Assembly (NCBI GenBank): GCA_900544275.1
Contig: UQUU01000003.1
Coordinates: forward strand, 186,001 to 250,000
Source of the DNA: an uncultured Succiniclasticum sp.
Lineage (GTDB): Bacteria; Bacillota; Negativicutes; Acidaminococcales; Acidaminococcaceae
Direction of reading: 5' to 3'
Length of the DNA: 64,000 bases
The notes under the pieces were generated by a model. It was not told the origin of the DNA. It searched no databases and worked only from the letters and a program-made list of their open reading frames with translations. Position 1 is the first letter of the stretch; the number at the start of each line of letters is the position of its first letter. Position numbers and translations under genes: made by a program. Below are positions 49,659-58,999 of the stretch, piece after piece.

Positions 49659-51125
49659 ATGCTTACTTATAATTTAAACGAACGGGGGAATACCCCTCTC
49701 TATGATTATTTATACCAGTGTATCCGTCAGGATATTATTGCCGGTAATTTGACCAGGGGGCAGAAATTACCCAGTAAGAGAGCGTTAGCCCATCATTTGA
49801 ATGTGGGTTTGATCACCGTGGCCAACGCCTATGCACAGCTTACCACGGAAGGGTATGTGAAAGCGGTTGAGAAAAAAGGTTATTTTGTGGAAGACGTTTC
49901 CCATTATGTGCAGCGGAAACCGGACATTTTTAAAAAGAGCGGGGCGGCGGCTGTAAGCACAGAAACCGTGGGTGAACTGATGCAGACGGGATCGGCCTGT
50001 CAGGTACGGGATTTTCCGGAAAAAGAGTATTTTGCTGATTTTCGGGCTAATCGAATCAGCCTGAAAAATTTTCCCATGGCCACATGGACTCGTTTAGTCA
50101 GAGAGTCTTTAACGATGCAAAATGAAAGTCTGTTTAAAACGGTGCCTTTTAACGGCCTTTTAGAGTTGCGGTCGGCGATTGCGGAATATTTATATACCAA
50201 TCGGGGGATGACCGTGTATCCGTCGCAGATTATAATAGGCGCAGGAACGGAATATTTGTATAGCCGTCTGTTGCAGTTGTTTGGGCGGAGCAGTACCTTT
50301 GCCATGGAAGACCCCGGTTACAAAAAATTTGCGTCGATCGCCGGTATTTTCGGTAATGCCTGGAAATATATTCCTATCGATGAGAATGGCCTCTTGGTCA
50401 ATGAATTGGAAAAGAGCGGCGCGCAGATCGTGCATCTTTCGCCGGCCAATCATTTCCCTACCGGTATCGTCATGCCAATCACCCGTCGTCTGGAACTGTT
50501 TGAATGGGCCAATCGCAAACCGGGTCGTTATATTATAGAAGATGACTACGACAGCGAGTTCCGTTATAATGGCAAATTTATCCTGCCTTTGTATGCGGAA
50601 GACACGCAAAACAAGGTCATCTACATGAACACATTTTCCAAGACGTTGGTACCCTCACTGCGCATCAGCTATATGGTGCTGCCGGAAAAATTAATGGAGG
50701 AGTATAAAAAGGCGCAGAGCTTTTACTCCTGTACGGTTTCCAGCTTTGAGCAGCATACACTGGCGCGCTTTATTTCTCAGGGCTATTTTGAACGTCACCT
50801 GAATCGGATGAAAAAGTATTACCGGGAACAACGCGCCTTGATTTTGCAGACAATCAAAGATTCGCCTCTGGCAAAAATGTCCCGGGTTATCGAACGTAAC
50901 GCCGGTACGCATTTCCTTTTGGAATTGCAGACGGAGCTGACCGAAAAACAGGTACGGGAAGCGGCTCGGCAGGAAAATCTGTGCCTGTCCTTTTATTCAG
51001 ACTATGGCCATGCCTCTGCTGTTGGGGAAAACTGTACGTTGGTGATAAATTATGCCGGTATTTCCCGGGAAAATGTCGGGGAAGTAATTGACAGACTGAC
51101 AAAAATTTTTCCGGAGTGCAGGTAA
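49659..51125 (+). CDS. MocR/GabR-type PLP-dependent transcriptional regulator
   Basis: 488 residues: N-terminal GntR winged helix (LYDYLYQCIRQDIIAGNLTRGQKLPSKRALA..., ending VKAVEKKGYFV at about 80) fused to a fold-type I aminotransferase domain. The PLP lysine is in MNTFSKTLVPSLRISYM (about residue 330) and YIIEDDYDSEF carries the ring-contacting aspartate. Family members sense PLP-linked amino acids, amines or PLP itself. The PFOR gene follows on the same strand after 143 nt. The nearest candidate targets are its own gene and PFOR. A direct-repeat operator lies upstream. Confidence 0.92.
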   Translation: MLTYNLNERGNTPLYDYLYQCIRQDIIAGNLTRGQKLPSKRALAHHLNVGLITVANAYAQLTTEGYVKAVEKKGYFVEDVSHYVQRKPDIFKKSGAAAVSTETVGELMQTGSACQVRDFPEKEYFADFRANRISLKNFPMATWTRLVRESLTMQNESLFKTVPFNGLLELRSAIAEYLYTNRGMTVYPSQIIIGAGTEYLYSRLLQLFGRSSTFAMEDPGYKKFASIAGIFGNAWKYIPIDENGLLVNELEKSGAQIVHLSPANHFPTGIVMPITRRLELFEWANRKPGRYIIEDDYDSEFRYNGKFILPLYAEDTQNKVIYMNTFSKTLVPSLRISYMVLPEKLMEEYKKAQSFYSCTVSSFEQHTLARFISQGYFERHLNRMKKYYREQRALILQTIKDSPLAKMSRVIERNAGTHFLLELQTELTEKQVREAARQENLCLSFYSDYGHASAVGENCTLVINYAGISRENVGEVIDRLTKIFPECR

Positions 51126-51268
51126 AAGTTGCGGAAGACTCCTATATACGATATAATAAAATTAAGTCAGTTTGACATTTTTTAGGTTGTTGAGGCAAGA
51201 CAAGTGGTAACGCTAAAAGATAAAAAATTTTGTTTTGCCATTAATGGAAAATGAAGGAAGGGGAACTC

Positions 51269-54200
51269 ATGACTAAAATGATGAAAACCATGGACGGCAA
51301 CGAGGCCGCCGCTTACGCATCCTATGCTTTTGTCGATGTTGCCTGTATTTATCCGATCACGCCGTCTTCACCGATGGCGGAACATGTGGACGAGTGGGCT
51401 TCCCAGGGTAAAAAGAATTTATTCGGTCAGACTGTAAAGTTGATGGAAATGCAGTCGGAAGCCGGCGCTGCCGGCGCTGTACACGGTTCTTTGCAGTCCG
51501 GTGCTTTGACCTCTACATACACAGCGTCTCAGGGCTTATTACTGATGCTGCCCAATATGTATAAAATGGCCGGTGAGTTGCTACCGGCAGTTTTCAATGT
51601 ATCCGCCCGTGCAATTGCCACCAGCTCTCTGAGCATTTTCGGCGACCAGCAGGATGTCATGGCCTGCCGGCAAACCGGTTTTGCTATGCTGGCCTCGGGT
51701 AGCGTACAGGAAGTTATGGACCTGACCGGTGTGGCTCATATGTCGGCCATCAAAGGACGTGTTCCGTTTGTTAACTTCTTTGACGGGTTCCGTACCTCCC
51801 ACGAAATTCAGAAAATCGAAGTTTTTGACTACGAAAATTATAAAAAATTATTGGACTGGGATGCGGTAAAAGCGTTCCGTGAAAGGGCTCTGAACCCGGA
51901 CAGCCCTGTGACTCGCGGTACGGCTCAGAACCCGGATATCTATTTCCAGACCCGTGAAGCGGTAAATAAATATTATGACGTGATTCCGGAAATTGTCGAA
52001 GACTATATGGCGGAAGTGACCAAAATTACCGGCCGTGAATATCATTTGTTTAATTACTACGGCCCGAAAGATGCGGATGAACTGATCGTTGTGATGGGTT
52101 CAGCGCAGGAAGTTGCGATTAAAACCGCAGAGCTGGTCAATGCAGAAGAAGGGACTAAGGTCGGCGTATTGGCCGTACACCTGTACCGTCCTTTCTCAAT
52201 CAAACATTTCCTTTCCGTGATTCCTGAAACGGTAAAAAAAGTCGCTGTATTGGATCGGACCAAGGAACCGGGCAGCCTGGGCGAACCGCTGTATCTTGAT
52301 GTTTGCAATGCGTTCTACCAGAACGGCTTGAGCCCTGTTATTGTAGGCGGCCGGTATGGCCTGGGTTCCAAGGAACTGACGCCGTCGGACATGTATGCGG
52401 TCATTCAGAATCTGCATCAGGAAAAACCGAAACATGGCTTTACGGTAGGTATTGTGGATGATGTGCATCATGATTCTCTGCCTAAAACCAAAATCATTAA
52501 CGCCACGCCGCAGGGGACCAAGGGCTGCAAATTCTGGGGTCTGGGCTCCGACGGCACGGTAGGCGCCAATAAAAGCGCGATCAAGATCATCGGCGACCAT
52601 ACCGACATGTATGCTCAGGGATATTTTGCCTATGACTCCAAAAAGTCGGGCGGCATTACGGTATCCCATCTGCGCTTTGGCAAAGAACCTATCATGGAAC
52701 CGTATCTGATCACCGATGCGGATTATGTGGCAGTTCATAATCAGTCTTATGTTTACAAATATGATATTATGTCCGGTTTGCGGGAAGGCGGCAATTTCCT
52801 CCTGAACTGCAACTGGTCTCCCGCAGAATTGGAAGATAAACTGCCGGCAGCCATTAAACGCTATATTGCCCGGAAACATGTTAACTTCTATATTATTGAC
52901 GCGGTGAAGATTGCGCAGGCCATTGGCTTAGGCGGTCGTATCAATATGATCATGCAGTCTGCATTCTTCAAACTGGCGGATATCATTCCGCTGGAAGATG
53001 CGGTGCGCTATTTGAAAGACGCAGTGGAAGAATCTTACGGCAAAAAAGGGCAAAACGTGGTCGATATGAACAATGCGGCCATTGACCAGGGCATCGAAGC
53101 GATCGTAAAAATCGATGTGCCTGCTGCCTGGGCCAATGCCGTTGATAAAGCAGCGGAAACCAGGAGCGGCAATATCTTTGTCGATCAGGTCATGGTGCCG
53201 ATGAATCGTCAGGAAGGCGATAAACTTCCGGTAAGCGCATTAATGCCTCATGCGGACGGAACCTTTCCGGCAGGTACTTCCGCATACGAAAAACGGGGCA
53301 TTGCCATTAATGTGCCTGAATGGGATATGACCAAGTGCATTCAGTGTAACCAGTGCGCTTTCGTATGTCCTCATGCTTCCATTCGTCCTGTCTTACTGAA
53401 CGAAAAAGAAGCGGCCGAGATCAATTATCCCTCCAAACCTGCGATCGGTATGAAAGATGGCAGCAAGTTTGCCATTATTATTTCTCCCTATGATTGTCAG
53501 GGCTGCGGCAACTGCGCCGATGTCTGCCCCGCAAAAGGCAAAGCGCTGTTCATGAAACCTATTGCCACGCAGTTGGATAAAGCGCCTGCCTGGGATTACG
53601 CCATCAATAAGGTAACTGAGAAAGTAAATCCCATGAAGAAATCTACGGTCAAAGGCTCGCAGTTTGAACAGCCGTTGTTTGAATTCTCCGGCGCCTGTGC
53701 CGGCTGCGGTGAAACACCCTATGTAAAACTGGTGACCCAGTTGTTTGGTGATCGCATGATGATCGCCAATGCCACCGGTTGTTCCTCAATCTACGGCGCC
53801 TCTGCTCCCGCCATGCCCTATACGGTAAATAAAAAGGGCCATGGCCCATCCTGGGCAAACTCTTTGTTTGAAGACAACGCGGAATACGGTTTAGGTATGT
53901 TCCTCGGCGTTGAACAATCCCGGGATCGGGTGGAAGAGATGATCGACGAGCTTCTCGCTGCCGGCAAAGGTTCTGATGAATTGAAAGCCGCCATGCAGAG
54001 TTGGAAAGAAAATAAAAATGTGGCTGAAGGCACCAGGGAAAGAGCGGAAGCTCTGGTGAATGGATTAACGAAGGAAGCTGCCGGCGATGCTGATCTGCAG
54101 GAACTGTTGGATATGAAACAGTATTTTGTAAAACGCAGCCACTGGATTTTCGGCGGCGATGGCTGGGCTTATGATATCGGTTATGGCGGGCTGGACCATG

Positions 54201-54784
54201 TTTTGGCCAGCGGTAAAAATGTCAACGTACTGGTTCTGGATACTGAAGTGTACTCCAATACCGGCGGCCAATCCTCCAAAGCAACGCCTACCGCGGCAAT
54301 CGCGCAGTTTGCGGCCAGCGGTAAGCGGACCAAGAAAAAAGATCTGGGGATGATGGCTATGAGCTACGGTTATGTGTATGTAGCACAGGTTGCCATGGGT
54401 TATGATAAAAATCAGCTGGTCAAAGCGTTGACGGAAGCCGAAGCCTACGATGGTCCTTCACTGGTCATTGCCTATTGCCCCTGCATTAATCATGGTCTGA
54501 AGTGCGGCATGGGATTAAGCCAGATGGAAGAAAAACGGGCGGTAGAATGCGGCTATTGGGCCACCTATCGTTATAACCCGGATCTGAAAGAGGAAGGCAA
54601 AAATCCGTTTAGCCTGGATTCCAAAGAACCAACGGGTGATTTCCGTGACTTCCTGTTAGGCGAAGTACGTTTTGCGTCGCTCCAGAAAGTGCGTCCGCAG
54701 CTGGCGGAAGAATTATATAAGAAGACCCAGGAAGATGCGATGGAACGTCTTAACAACTATAAAAAATTAGCAGGACAGGCGTGA
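51269..54784 (+). CDS. nifJ: pyruvate:ferredoxin (flavodoxin) oxidoreductase
   Basis: Single-chain PFOR, 1171 residues from ATG 51269 (GGAAGGGG upstream). It oxidises pyruvate and CoA to acetyl-CoA, CO2 and reduced ferredoxin, the main anaerobic pyruvate exit. Domains: I (AYASYAFVDVACIYPITPSSPMAEHVDEW), II-III gamma domain, two [4Fe-4S] ferredoxin sites (CIQCNQCAFVCPH and CQGCGNCADVCP), and the thiamine-diphosphate domain with the third cluster's CAGCGETPYVKL and the GGDGWAYDIGYGG metal motif. It is probably expressed alone; a terminator lies at 54841. Confidence 0.98.
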   Translation: MTKMMKTMDGNEAAAYASYAFVDVACIYPITPSSPMAEHVDEWASQGKKNLFGQTVKLMEMQSEAGAAGAVHGSLQSGALTSTYTASQGLLLMLPNMYKMAGELLPAVFNVSARAIATSSLSIFGDQQDVMACRQTGFAMLASGSVQEVMDLTGVAHMSAIKGRVPFVNFFDGFRTSHEIQKIEVFDYENYKKLLDWDAVKAFRERALNPDSPVTRGTAQNPDIYFQTREAVNKYYDVIPEIVEDYMAEVTKITGREYHLFNYYGPKDADELIVVMGSAQEVAIKTAELVNAEEGTKVGVLAVHLYRPFSIKHFLSVIPETVKKVAVLDRTKEPGSLGEPLYLDVCNAFYQNGLSPVIVGGRYGLGSKELTPSDMYAVIQNLHQEKPKHGFTVGIVDDVHHDSLPKTKIINATPQGTKGCKFWGLGSDGTVGANKSAIKIIGDHTDMYAQGYFAYDSKKSGGITVSHLRFGKEPIMEPYLITDADYVAVHNQSYVYKYDIMSGLREGGNFLLNCNWSPAELEDKLPAAIKRYIARKHVNFYIIDAVKIAQAIGLGGRINMIMQSAFFKLADIIPLEDAVRYLKDAVEESYGKKGQNVVDMNNAAIDQGIEAIVKIDVPAAWANAVDKAAETRSGNIFVDQVMVPMNRQEGDKLPVSALMPHADGTFPAGTSAYEKRGIAINVPEWDMTKCIQCNQCAFVCPHASIRPVLLNEKEAAEINYPSKPAIGMKDGSKFAIIISPYDCQGCGNCADVCPAKGKALFMKPIATQLDKAPAWDYAINKVTEKVNPMKKSTVKGSQFEQPLFEFSGACAGCGETPYVKLVTQLFGDRMMIANATGCSSIYGASAPAMPYTVNKKGHGPSWANSLFEDNAEYGLGMFLGVEQSRDRVEEMIDELLAAGKGSDELKAAMQSWKENKNVAEGTRERAEALVNGLTKEAAGDADLQELLDMKQYFVKRSHWIFGGDGWAYDIGYGGLDHVLASGKNVNVLVLDTEVYSNTGGQSSKATPTAAIAQFAASGKRTKKKDLGMMAMSYGYVYVAQVAMGYDKNQLVKALTEAEAYDGPSLVIAYCPCINHGLKCGMGLSQMEEKRAVECGYWATYRYNPDLKEEGKNPFSLDSKEPTGDFRDFLLGEVRFASLQKVRPQLAEELYKKTQEDAMERLNNYKKLAGQA

Positions 54785-54840
54785 CTTGTTTCCGGTGATA
54801 AAATTTAGCGGGGCAGGCATGACCCGAATTCGATCTGCTA

Positions 54841-54870
54841 TCAGCCGGCCTTAATGCCGGCTGATTTTTT
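54841..54870 (+). terminator. terminator after nifJ
   Basis: TCAGCCGGC, 6-nt loop, GCCGGCTGA, then six T residues. It ends only 7 nt before the next start codon. Confidence 0.9.
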
Positions 54871-54877
54871 ACCAATC

Positions 54878-56485
54878 ATGATAATTTATCTTTTTGCATT
54901 TTTAGCCGGCCTGGCCCTTTTCCTTTATGGCATGGAAATGATGGGCGACGGATTGCAGGAGGCGGCAGGCGCCCGTCTTCAGAAAATTTTAAGTTCCTTA
55001 ACCGGCGTGCCTCTGATGGGAGTCCTTTTGGGTACGTTGGTTACGGCTACCCTTCAATCTTCCAGTGCCACTACGGTAATGTCGGTGGGGTTGGTCAATG
55101 CCGGACTGATGACCCTGAAACAGGCATTCAGTGTGGTAATGGGAGCGAATATAGGAACTACGGTCACAGCACAGTTGATTGCCTTTAAACTGACGGATTA
55201 TTTTACGATAATAATCTTTGCCGGTGTAATGCTGCATATTTTTGCCCGCCGCAAGCAAGGCAAATTTGTGGGGCAGGTCCTGATGGGCTTCGGCTTATTA
55301 ATGTTAGGCATGAAAATGATGGGGGATGCGGTGCTGCCTTTACGAGGCAACCCCATATTTGTGGAATTTATTGCCCGTTTTGCGGATCATCCGCTGCTTG
55401 CTGTTGGCGTGGGTGTGTTAATGACGCTTTTGATTCAATCCAGTGCTGCGACAATCGGTATTCTGATGGCGATGGCAGGGCAGGGCCTGATTCCGCTGGA
55501 AGGCGCCATTCCTGTGTTGCTGGGAGATAATATTGGTACCTGCATCACGGCAATTTTAGCGGCGGCCCGAACAAACACAGCGGCCCGTCAGGTGGCTTTG
55601 TCTCATGTTTTATTTAACTTCTTCGGCTGCATTATCTTCATTATATTAATGCCGCTTTTTGTCGGCATTGTTTTAGCAATCTCGCCTGTGGGCGATATAG
55701 GACGCCAAATTGCGAATGCTCATAGTGCATTTAATGTCTTGAATACGTTGCTTTTTCTGCCCCTGATCACACCGTTTACGCACTTAGTAGAAAAATTATT
55801 GCCCAACAAAGAAGAAAGCGTCTCATTAAAACCTTTGTATTTGGACGATAACATGTTGGATACCCCGTCAATTGCGTTGGTGCTGGCAGAAAAAGAAGTC
55901 GCCCGGATGGGGCAGCAGGCACTGGAAAACCTCACTGTAGCCATGGAATCTTTAGTTCAATTTGATGACCGGAAAGTGAAATATGTAGATGAGCATGAAG
56001 CGGTGGTCGATGAGCTGAACGAAGATATCACGCTCTATCTTACCCATATTTCTGAACGAGGCCTCAGTACGGTCCTGTCTGCCAAACATACGGCTCTGAT
56101 GCACGCCTGCATTGATTTGGAGCGTATCGGCGACCACGCGCAGACGCTGGCTAAGCGCAGCCGTAAAATTTATGAGGAAAATATTACTTTTTCGCCCGAG
56201 GCCAAAGAAGAAGTGATCCGCTTAAGCGAATTAACAAAAGCCGCGTTATCCGTCAGCATAGACAGTTTTTCGCACAATGATCCGGAACTGGCGCAAAAAG
56301 GCTGGTCGGCCTGTCGAAAGGTAAAAGCGACCCAGAAAGAAATGCGTAAAAATCATATTATGCGCTTAAATGAAGGCTTTTGCCGACCGGATTCAGGGCT
56401 GGTTTTTCTGGAATTGTTAATCAATATGAAACGCGTCAGCGATCACGCAAAAAATATCAGTCAGATGGTTTTGGGCATATTTTAA
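54878..56485 (+). CDS. Na+/phosphate cotransporter with PhoU-like C-terminal domain
   Basis: 535 residues from ATG 54878. The N-terminal half contains the two inverted NaPi-II repeats with QSSSATTVMSVGLVNAGLM (about 55-73) and QSSAATIGILMAMAGQGLI, about 350 membrane residues in all. The C-terminal about 170 residues form a PhoU-like helical domain (DLERIGDHAQTLAKRSRKI and RVSDHAKNISQMVLGI). Such proteins import phosphate coupled to Na+ or keep intracellular phosphate in check. There is no convincing ribosome-binding site and a terminator stem occupies the leader, so the start and expression are unusual. Confidence 0.9.
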   Translation: MIIYLFAFLAGLALFLYGMEMMGDGLQEAAGARLQKILSSLTGVPLMGVLLGTLVTATLQSSSATTVMSVGLVNAGLMTLKQAFSVVMGANIGTTVTAQLIAFKLTDYFTIIIFAGVMLHIFARRKQGKFVGQVLMGFGLLMLGMKMMGDAVLPLRGNPIFVEFIARFADHPLLAVGVGVLMTLLIQSSAATIGILMAMAGQGLIPLEGAIPVLLGDNIGTCITAILAAARTNTAARQVALSHVLFNFFGCIIFIILMPLFVGIVLAISPVGDIGRQIANAHSAFNVLNTLLFLPLITPFTHLVEKLLPNKEESVSLKPLYLDDNMLDTPSIALVLAEKEVARMGQQALENLTVAMESLVQFDDRKVKYVDEHEAVVDELNEDITLYLTHISERGLSTVLSAKHTALMHACIDLERIGDHAQTLAKRSRKIYEENITFSPEAKEEVIRLSELTKAALSVSIDSFSHNDPELAQKGWSACRKVKATQKEMRKNHIMRLNEGFCRPDSGLVFLELLINMKRVSDHAKNISQMVLGIF

Positions 56486-56639
56486 AAAATTCTGTTGTTT
56501 GATTGTAAATTTGTCTGTAAACGCGGCTTGGATTGTTTTTGCGATTCATCAAGTCTTTGTGAAAGAGTAAGTTTCACTCGGCCCCAGAGAACGGGAAGTT
56601 ACTTTTACATTTTACGTAAGGAAATGTCGGCGAAACTAC

Positions 56640-56668
56640 TTGACAAATTTAAATCAGTTCGTTATAAT
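56640..56668 (+). promoter_or_regulatory. consensus promoter for tRNA-Gly
   Basis: TTGACA, 17-bp spacer, TATAAT, 20 nt before the tRNA. Confidence 0.9.
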
Positions 56669-56688
56669 CAACCATGTTGTAAACAGTT

Positions 56689-56763
56689 GCGGAAATAGCT
56701 CAGTGGTAGAGCACAACCTTGCCAAGGTTGGGGTCGCGAGTTCGAGCCTCGTTTTCCGCTCCA
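56689..56763 (+). tRNA. tRNA-Gly(GCC)
   Basis: 75 nt with encoded CCA. Acceptor GCGGAAA / TTTCCGC; anticodon loop TTGCCAA gives GCC. Confidence 0.96.
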
Positions 56764-56772
56764 TGTAAATTC

Positions 56773-56805
56773 ATCCCGGTTCCAACGAACCGGGATTTTC
56801 TTTTT
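56773..56805 (+). terminator. terminator after tRNA-Gly
   Basis: ATCCCGGTTC, CAAC loop, GAACCGGGAT, then TTTCTTTTTC. Confidence 0.9.
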
Positions 56806-56813
56806 CTCTTTGC

Positions 56814-56842
56814 TTGTCAAAAATTTGCCTGTGTGGTATTAT
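56814..56842 (+). promoter_or_regulatory. promoter for tig
   Basis: TTGTCA, 17-bp spacer, TATTAT with TG extension, about 92 nt before tig. Confidence 0.75.
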
Positions 56843-56934
56843 ATTGTAGCGTTATAAAAAGTGGGGGCACAGGTCTGCCCGTTACTGGTTTAGTTACTAC
56901 AATTTTTAAGATATATTAAGGGAGGATTCTTTAG

Positions 56935-58233
56935 ATGAATGTGAATGTTGCCAGAGAAGGAAACGAAGCGGTATTAAAAATTACGGTACCTGCCGTTGAT
57001 GTAAGCAAAAGCTTTAAACAGGCCGTAACCAGAATCGCCAGCCAGGTTAAGATCCCCGGTTTTCGCCCCGGCAAAGCCCCTCGCAATATCCTTGAAATGC
57101 ATTATGGTAAAGAAGCTATTAAAGAAGAAGCTTTTAATCTTTGCATTAACAATGCGTACCAGAAAGCATTGGAAAGTGAAAATCTGATTCCTGTTTCCGA
57201 TCCGTCCGTGCAGGATGAGAAGGCTTGTTTTGACGGATTTACCGAAGGCAAAGACGCAGAGGTAGAAGTAAAGGTTACGTTGCGCCCCGTGCCTGAATTA
57301 GGTGAATACAAAGGCCTTCATGTAGATAAGAAAGAAGTAACGATCGCGGACGAAGATGTGGATAAAGCCCTGGCGGAACTGCGCAATCGCGGCGCTAAGA
57401 TGGTGGATGCCGCAGACGATACGGTGATCGAAAAAGGCGACTTTGCCATTATCGATTTTGCCGGTACGGTGGACGGGGAAGCCTTCAGCGGCGGCGAAGG
57501 CAAAGGCTATCCGCTGGAAGTAGGTTCCGGTTCTTTCATTCCCGGCTTTGAAGACCAGCTGATCGGCTTAAAGAAAGATGACGATACAGATGTAGACGTG
57601 ACGTTTCCGGAAAGCTATTTCGTGAAAGAGTTGGCCGGTAAGCAGGCAATCTTTAAAGTGCACATTCAGGCTGTAAAGCATAAAGAATTACCGGAACTGA
57701 CCGATGAATACATAGCAAAATATACCCGTTATAAAACGGTTGCGGAAGCCAAAGAAGATTATAAAAAACGGATGCAGGAAGCGGCAGAGCACGACGCCAA
57801 AACCGAGTACGAAGCTGCATTGATCGATGCGGCGGTAGCCAATGCCAAAGTAGAAATCCCCGCAGTGATGGTGGAAGACCGTATTACCCAGATGGTAGAA
57901 GAAATCAAACTGAATCTGGAAAGCCGTAAAATGACGTTGGAACAGTACTTGCAGTATACCGGCATGGACATTCCGAAATTACGGGAAGCCCAGCGTGAAG
58001 CGGCCCAAAAGAACGTGCGTACCGATTTGGTTCTGGACGAAATTGCCAAGGCCGAAGAAATTAAAGTGGGTATGGACGATGTAGATGCGGAATTGCAGAA
58101 TATCGCGGATCAGAATGGCGCCCGCCTGGAAGATGTGAAAACCATCATCCGCAAAAACAATAATATGGGCCTGCTCCTGGCCAACATCCTGCGCCATAAA
58201 GCTGCACATGTTGTTTTGGACAACGCCAAATAA
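56935..58233 (+). CDS. tig: trigger factor
   Basis: Ribosome-associated chaperone and peptidyl-prolyl isomerase. 432 residues, standard. The ribosome-binding signature is in the N-terminal domain (IPGFRPGKAPRNILEMHYG). The FKBP-type domain is about 155-245 (GDFAIIDFAGTVDGEAFSGG... GSFIPGFEDQLIG), followed by the long helical arms. The start follows GGGAGG. A terminator lies between it and clpP, but the tig-clpP-clpX-lon order is the conserved protein-quality cluster. Confidence 0.97.
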   Translation: MNVNVAREGNEAVLKITVPAVDVSKSFKQAVTRIASQVKIPGFRPGKAPRNILEMHYGKEAIKEEAFNLCINNAYQKALESENLIPVSDPSVQDEKACFDGFTEGKDAEVEVKVTLRPVPELGEYKGLHVDKKEVTIADEDVDKALAELRNRGAKMVDAADDTVIEKGDFAIIDFAGTVDGEAFSGGEGKGYPLEVGSGSFIPGFEDQLIGLKKDDDTDVDVTFPESYFVKELAGKQAIFKVHIQAVKHKELPELTDEYIAKYTRYKTVAEAKEDYKKRMQEAAEHDAKTEYEAALIDAAVANAKVEIPAVMVEDRITQMVEEIKLNLESRKMTLEQYLQYTGMDIPKLREAQREAAQKNVRTDLVLDEIAKAEEIKVGMDDVDAELQNIADQNGARLEDVKTIIRKNNNMGLLLANILRHKAAHVVLDNAK

Positions 58234-58260
58234 GAAAACGAGTAACGGATTTACAAGGAG

Positions 58261-58292
58261 CTGCCTGTACTTTTTGTACGGGCAGTCTTTTT
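58261..58292 (+). terminator. terminator after tig
   Basis: CTGCCTGTAC, TTTTT loop, GTACGGGCAG, then TCTTTTTA. It may be partial so that some read-through reaches clpP. Confidence 0.8.
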
Positions 58293-58327
58293 ACCCTTTG
58301 CGATGTAAGAGGGAAGGAGTGAAGTTT

Positions 58328-58918
58328 ATGAATTATGTACCTATTGTCGTAGAACAAAATGCTCATGGAGAACGGTCCTATGATATTTATTCCCGTTTGC
58401 TGAAAGACCGGATCATTTTTTTGACGGGACCTGTGGATGATAATGTGGCCAATGTGGTCATTGCGCAGCTCTTATTCCTGGAATCGGAAAACCCGGATAA
58501 AGATATCCATTTGTATATCAACAGCCCCGGGGGCAGTGTGACTGCCGGCATGGCTATTTATGATACGATGCAGTATATTAAGCCGGACGTTTCCACCATT
58601 TGTGTAGGCCTGGCAGCCAGCATGGCTTCCATTCTTCTGATGGCAGGGAAAAAAGGCAAACGCTATGCGCTGCCTCATTCTGAGGTGATGATCCATCAGC
58701 CGCTGGGTGGCTATGAAGGACAGGCTTCGGATATTGAGATCCACGCCAAAAATATCCTGCGGGTGCGGGAAGAAATGTACGATGTGATTGCCAGGCATAC
58801 CGGTCAACCGAAAGAAAAAGTGGCGGCTGATACAGACCGCGATAATTTCCTGACGGCAATGGATGCGAAGAACTATGGCATTATCGACCAGGTCGTGAAA
58901 CGGATGCCTGAAATTTGA
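58328..58918 (+). CDS. clpP: ATP-dependent Clp protease proteolytic subunit
   Basis: Barrel-shaped serine protease partnered by ClpX. ATG 58328 follows GGAAGGAG and gives 196 residues beginning NYVPIVVEQNAHGERSYDIYSRLLKDRII, the usual start; the longer upstream frame overlaps tig. The triad matches family numbering: Ser98 (GLAASMAS), His123 (EVMIHQPLGG) and an aspartate around 172 (DRDNFLTAMDA). clpX follows after 81 nt. Confidence 0.98.
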   Translation: MNYVPIVVEQNAHGERSYDIYSRLLKDRIIFLTGPVDDNVANVVIAQLLFLESENPDKDIHLYINSPGGSVTAGMAIYDTMQYIKPDVSTICVGLAASMASILLMAGKKGKRYALPHSEVMIHQPLGGYEGQASDIEIHAKNILRVREEMYDVIARHTGQPKEKVAADTDRDNFLTAMDAKNYGIIDQVVKRMPEI

Positions 58919-58999
58919 AGAACGTCGTTTAGTTTGCAGAAATGAGGGGATTCTGGTTTTACAAGTAAGACGGGATCGGGAGATGAGAAGGAGAGTCAG

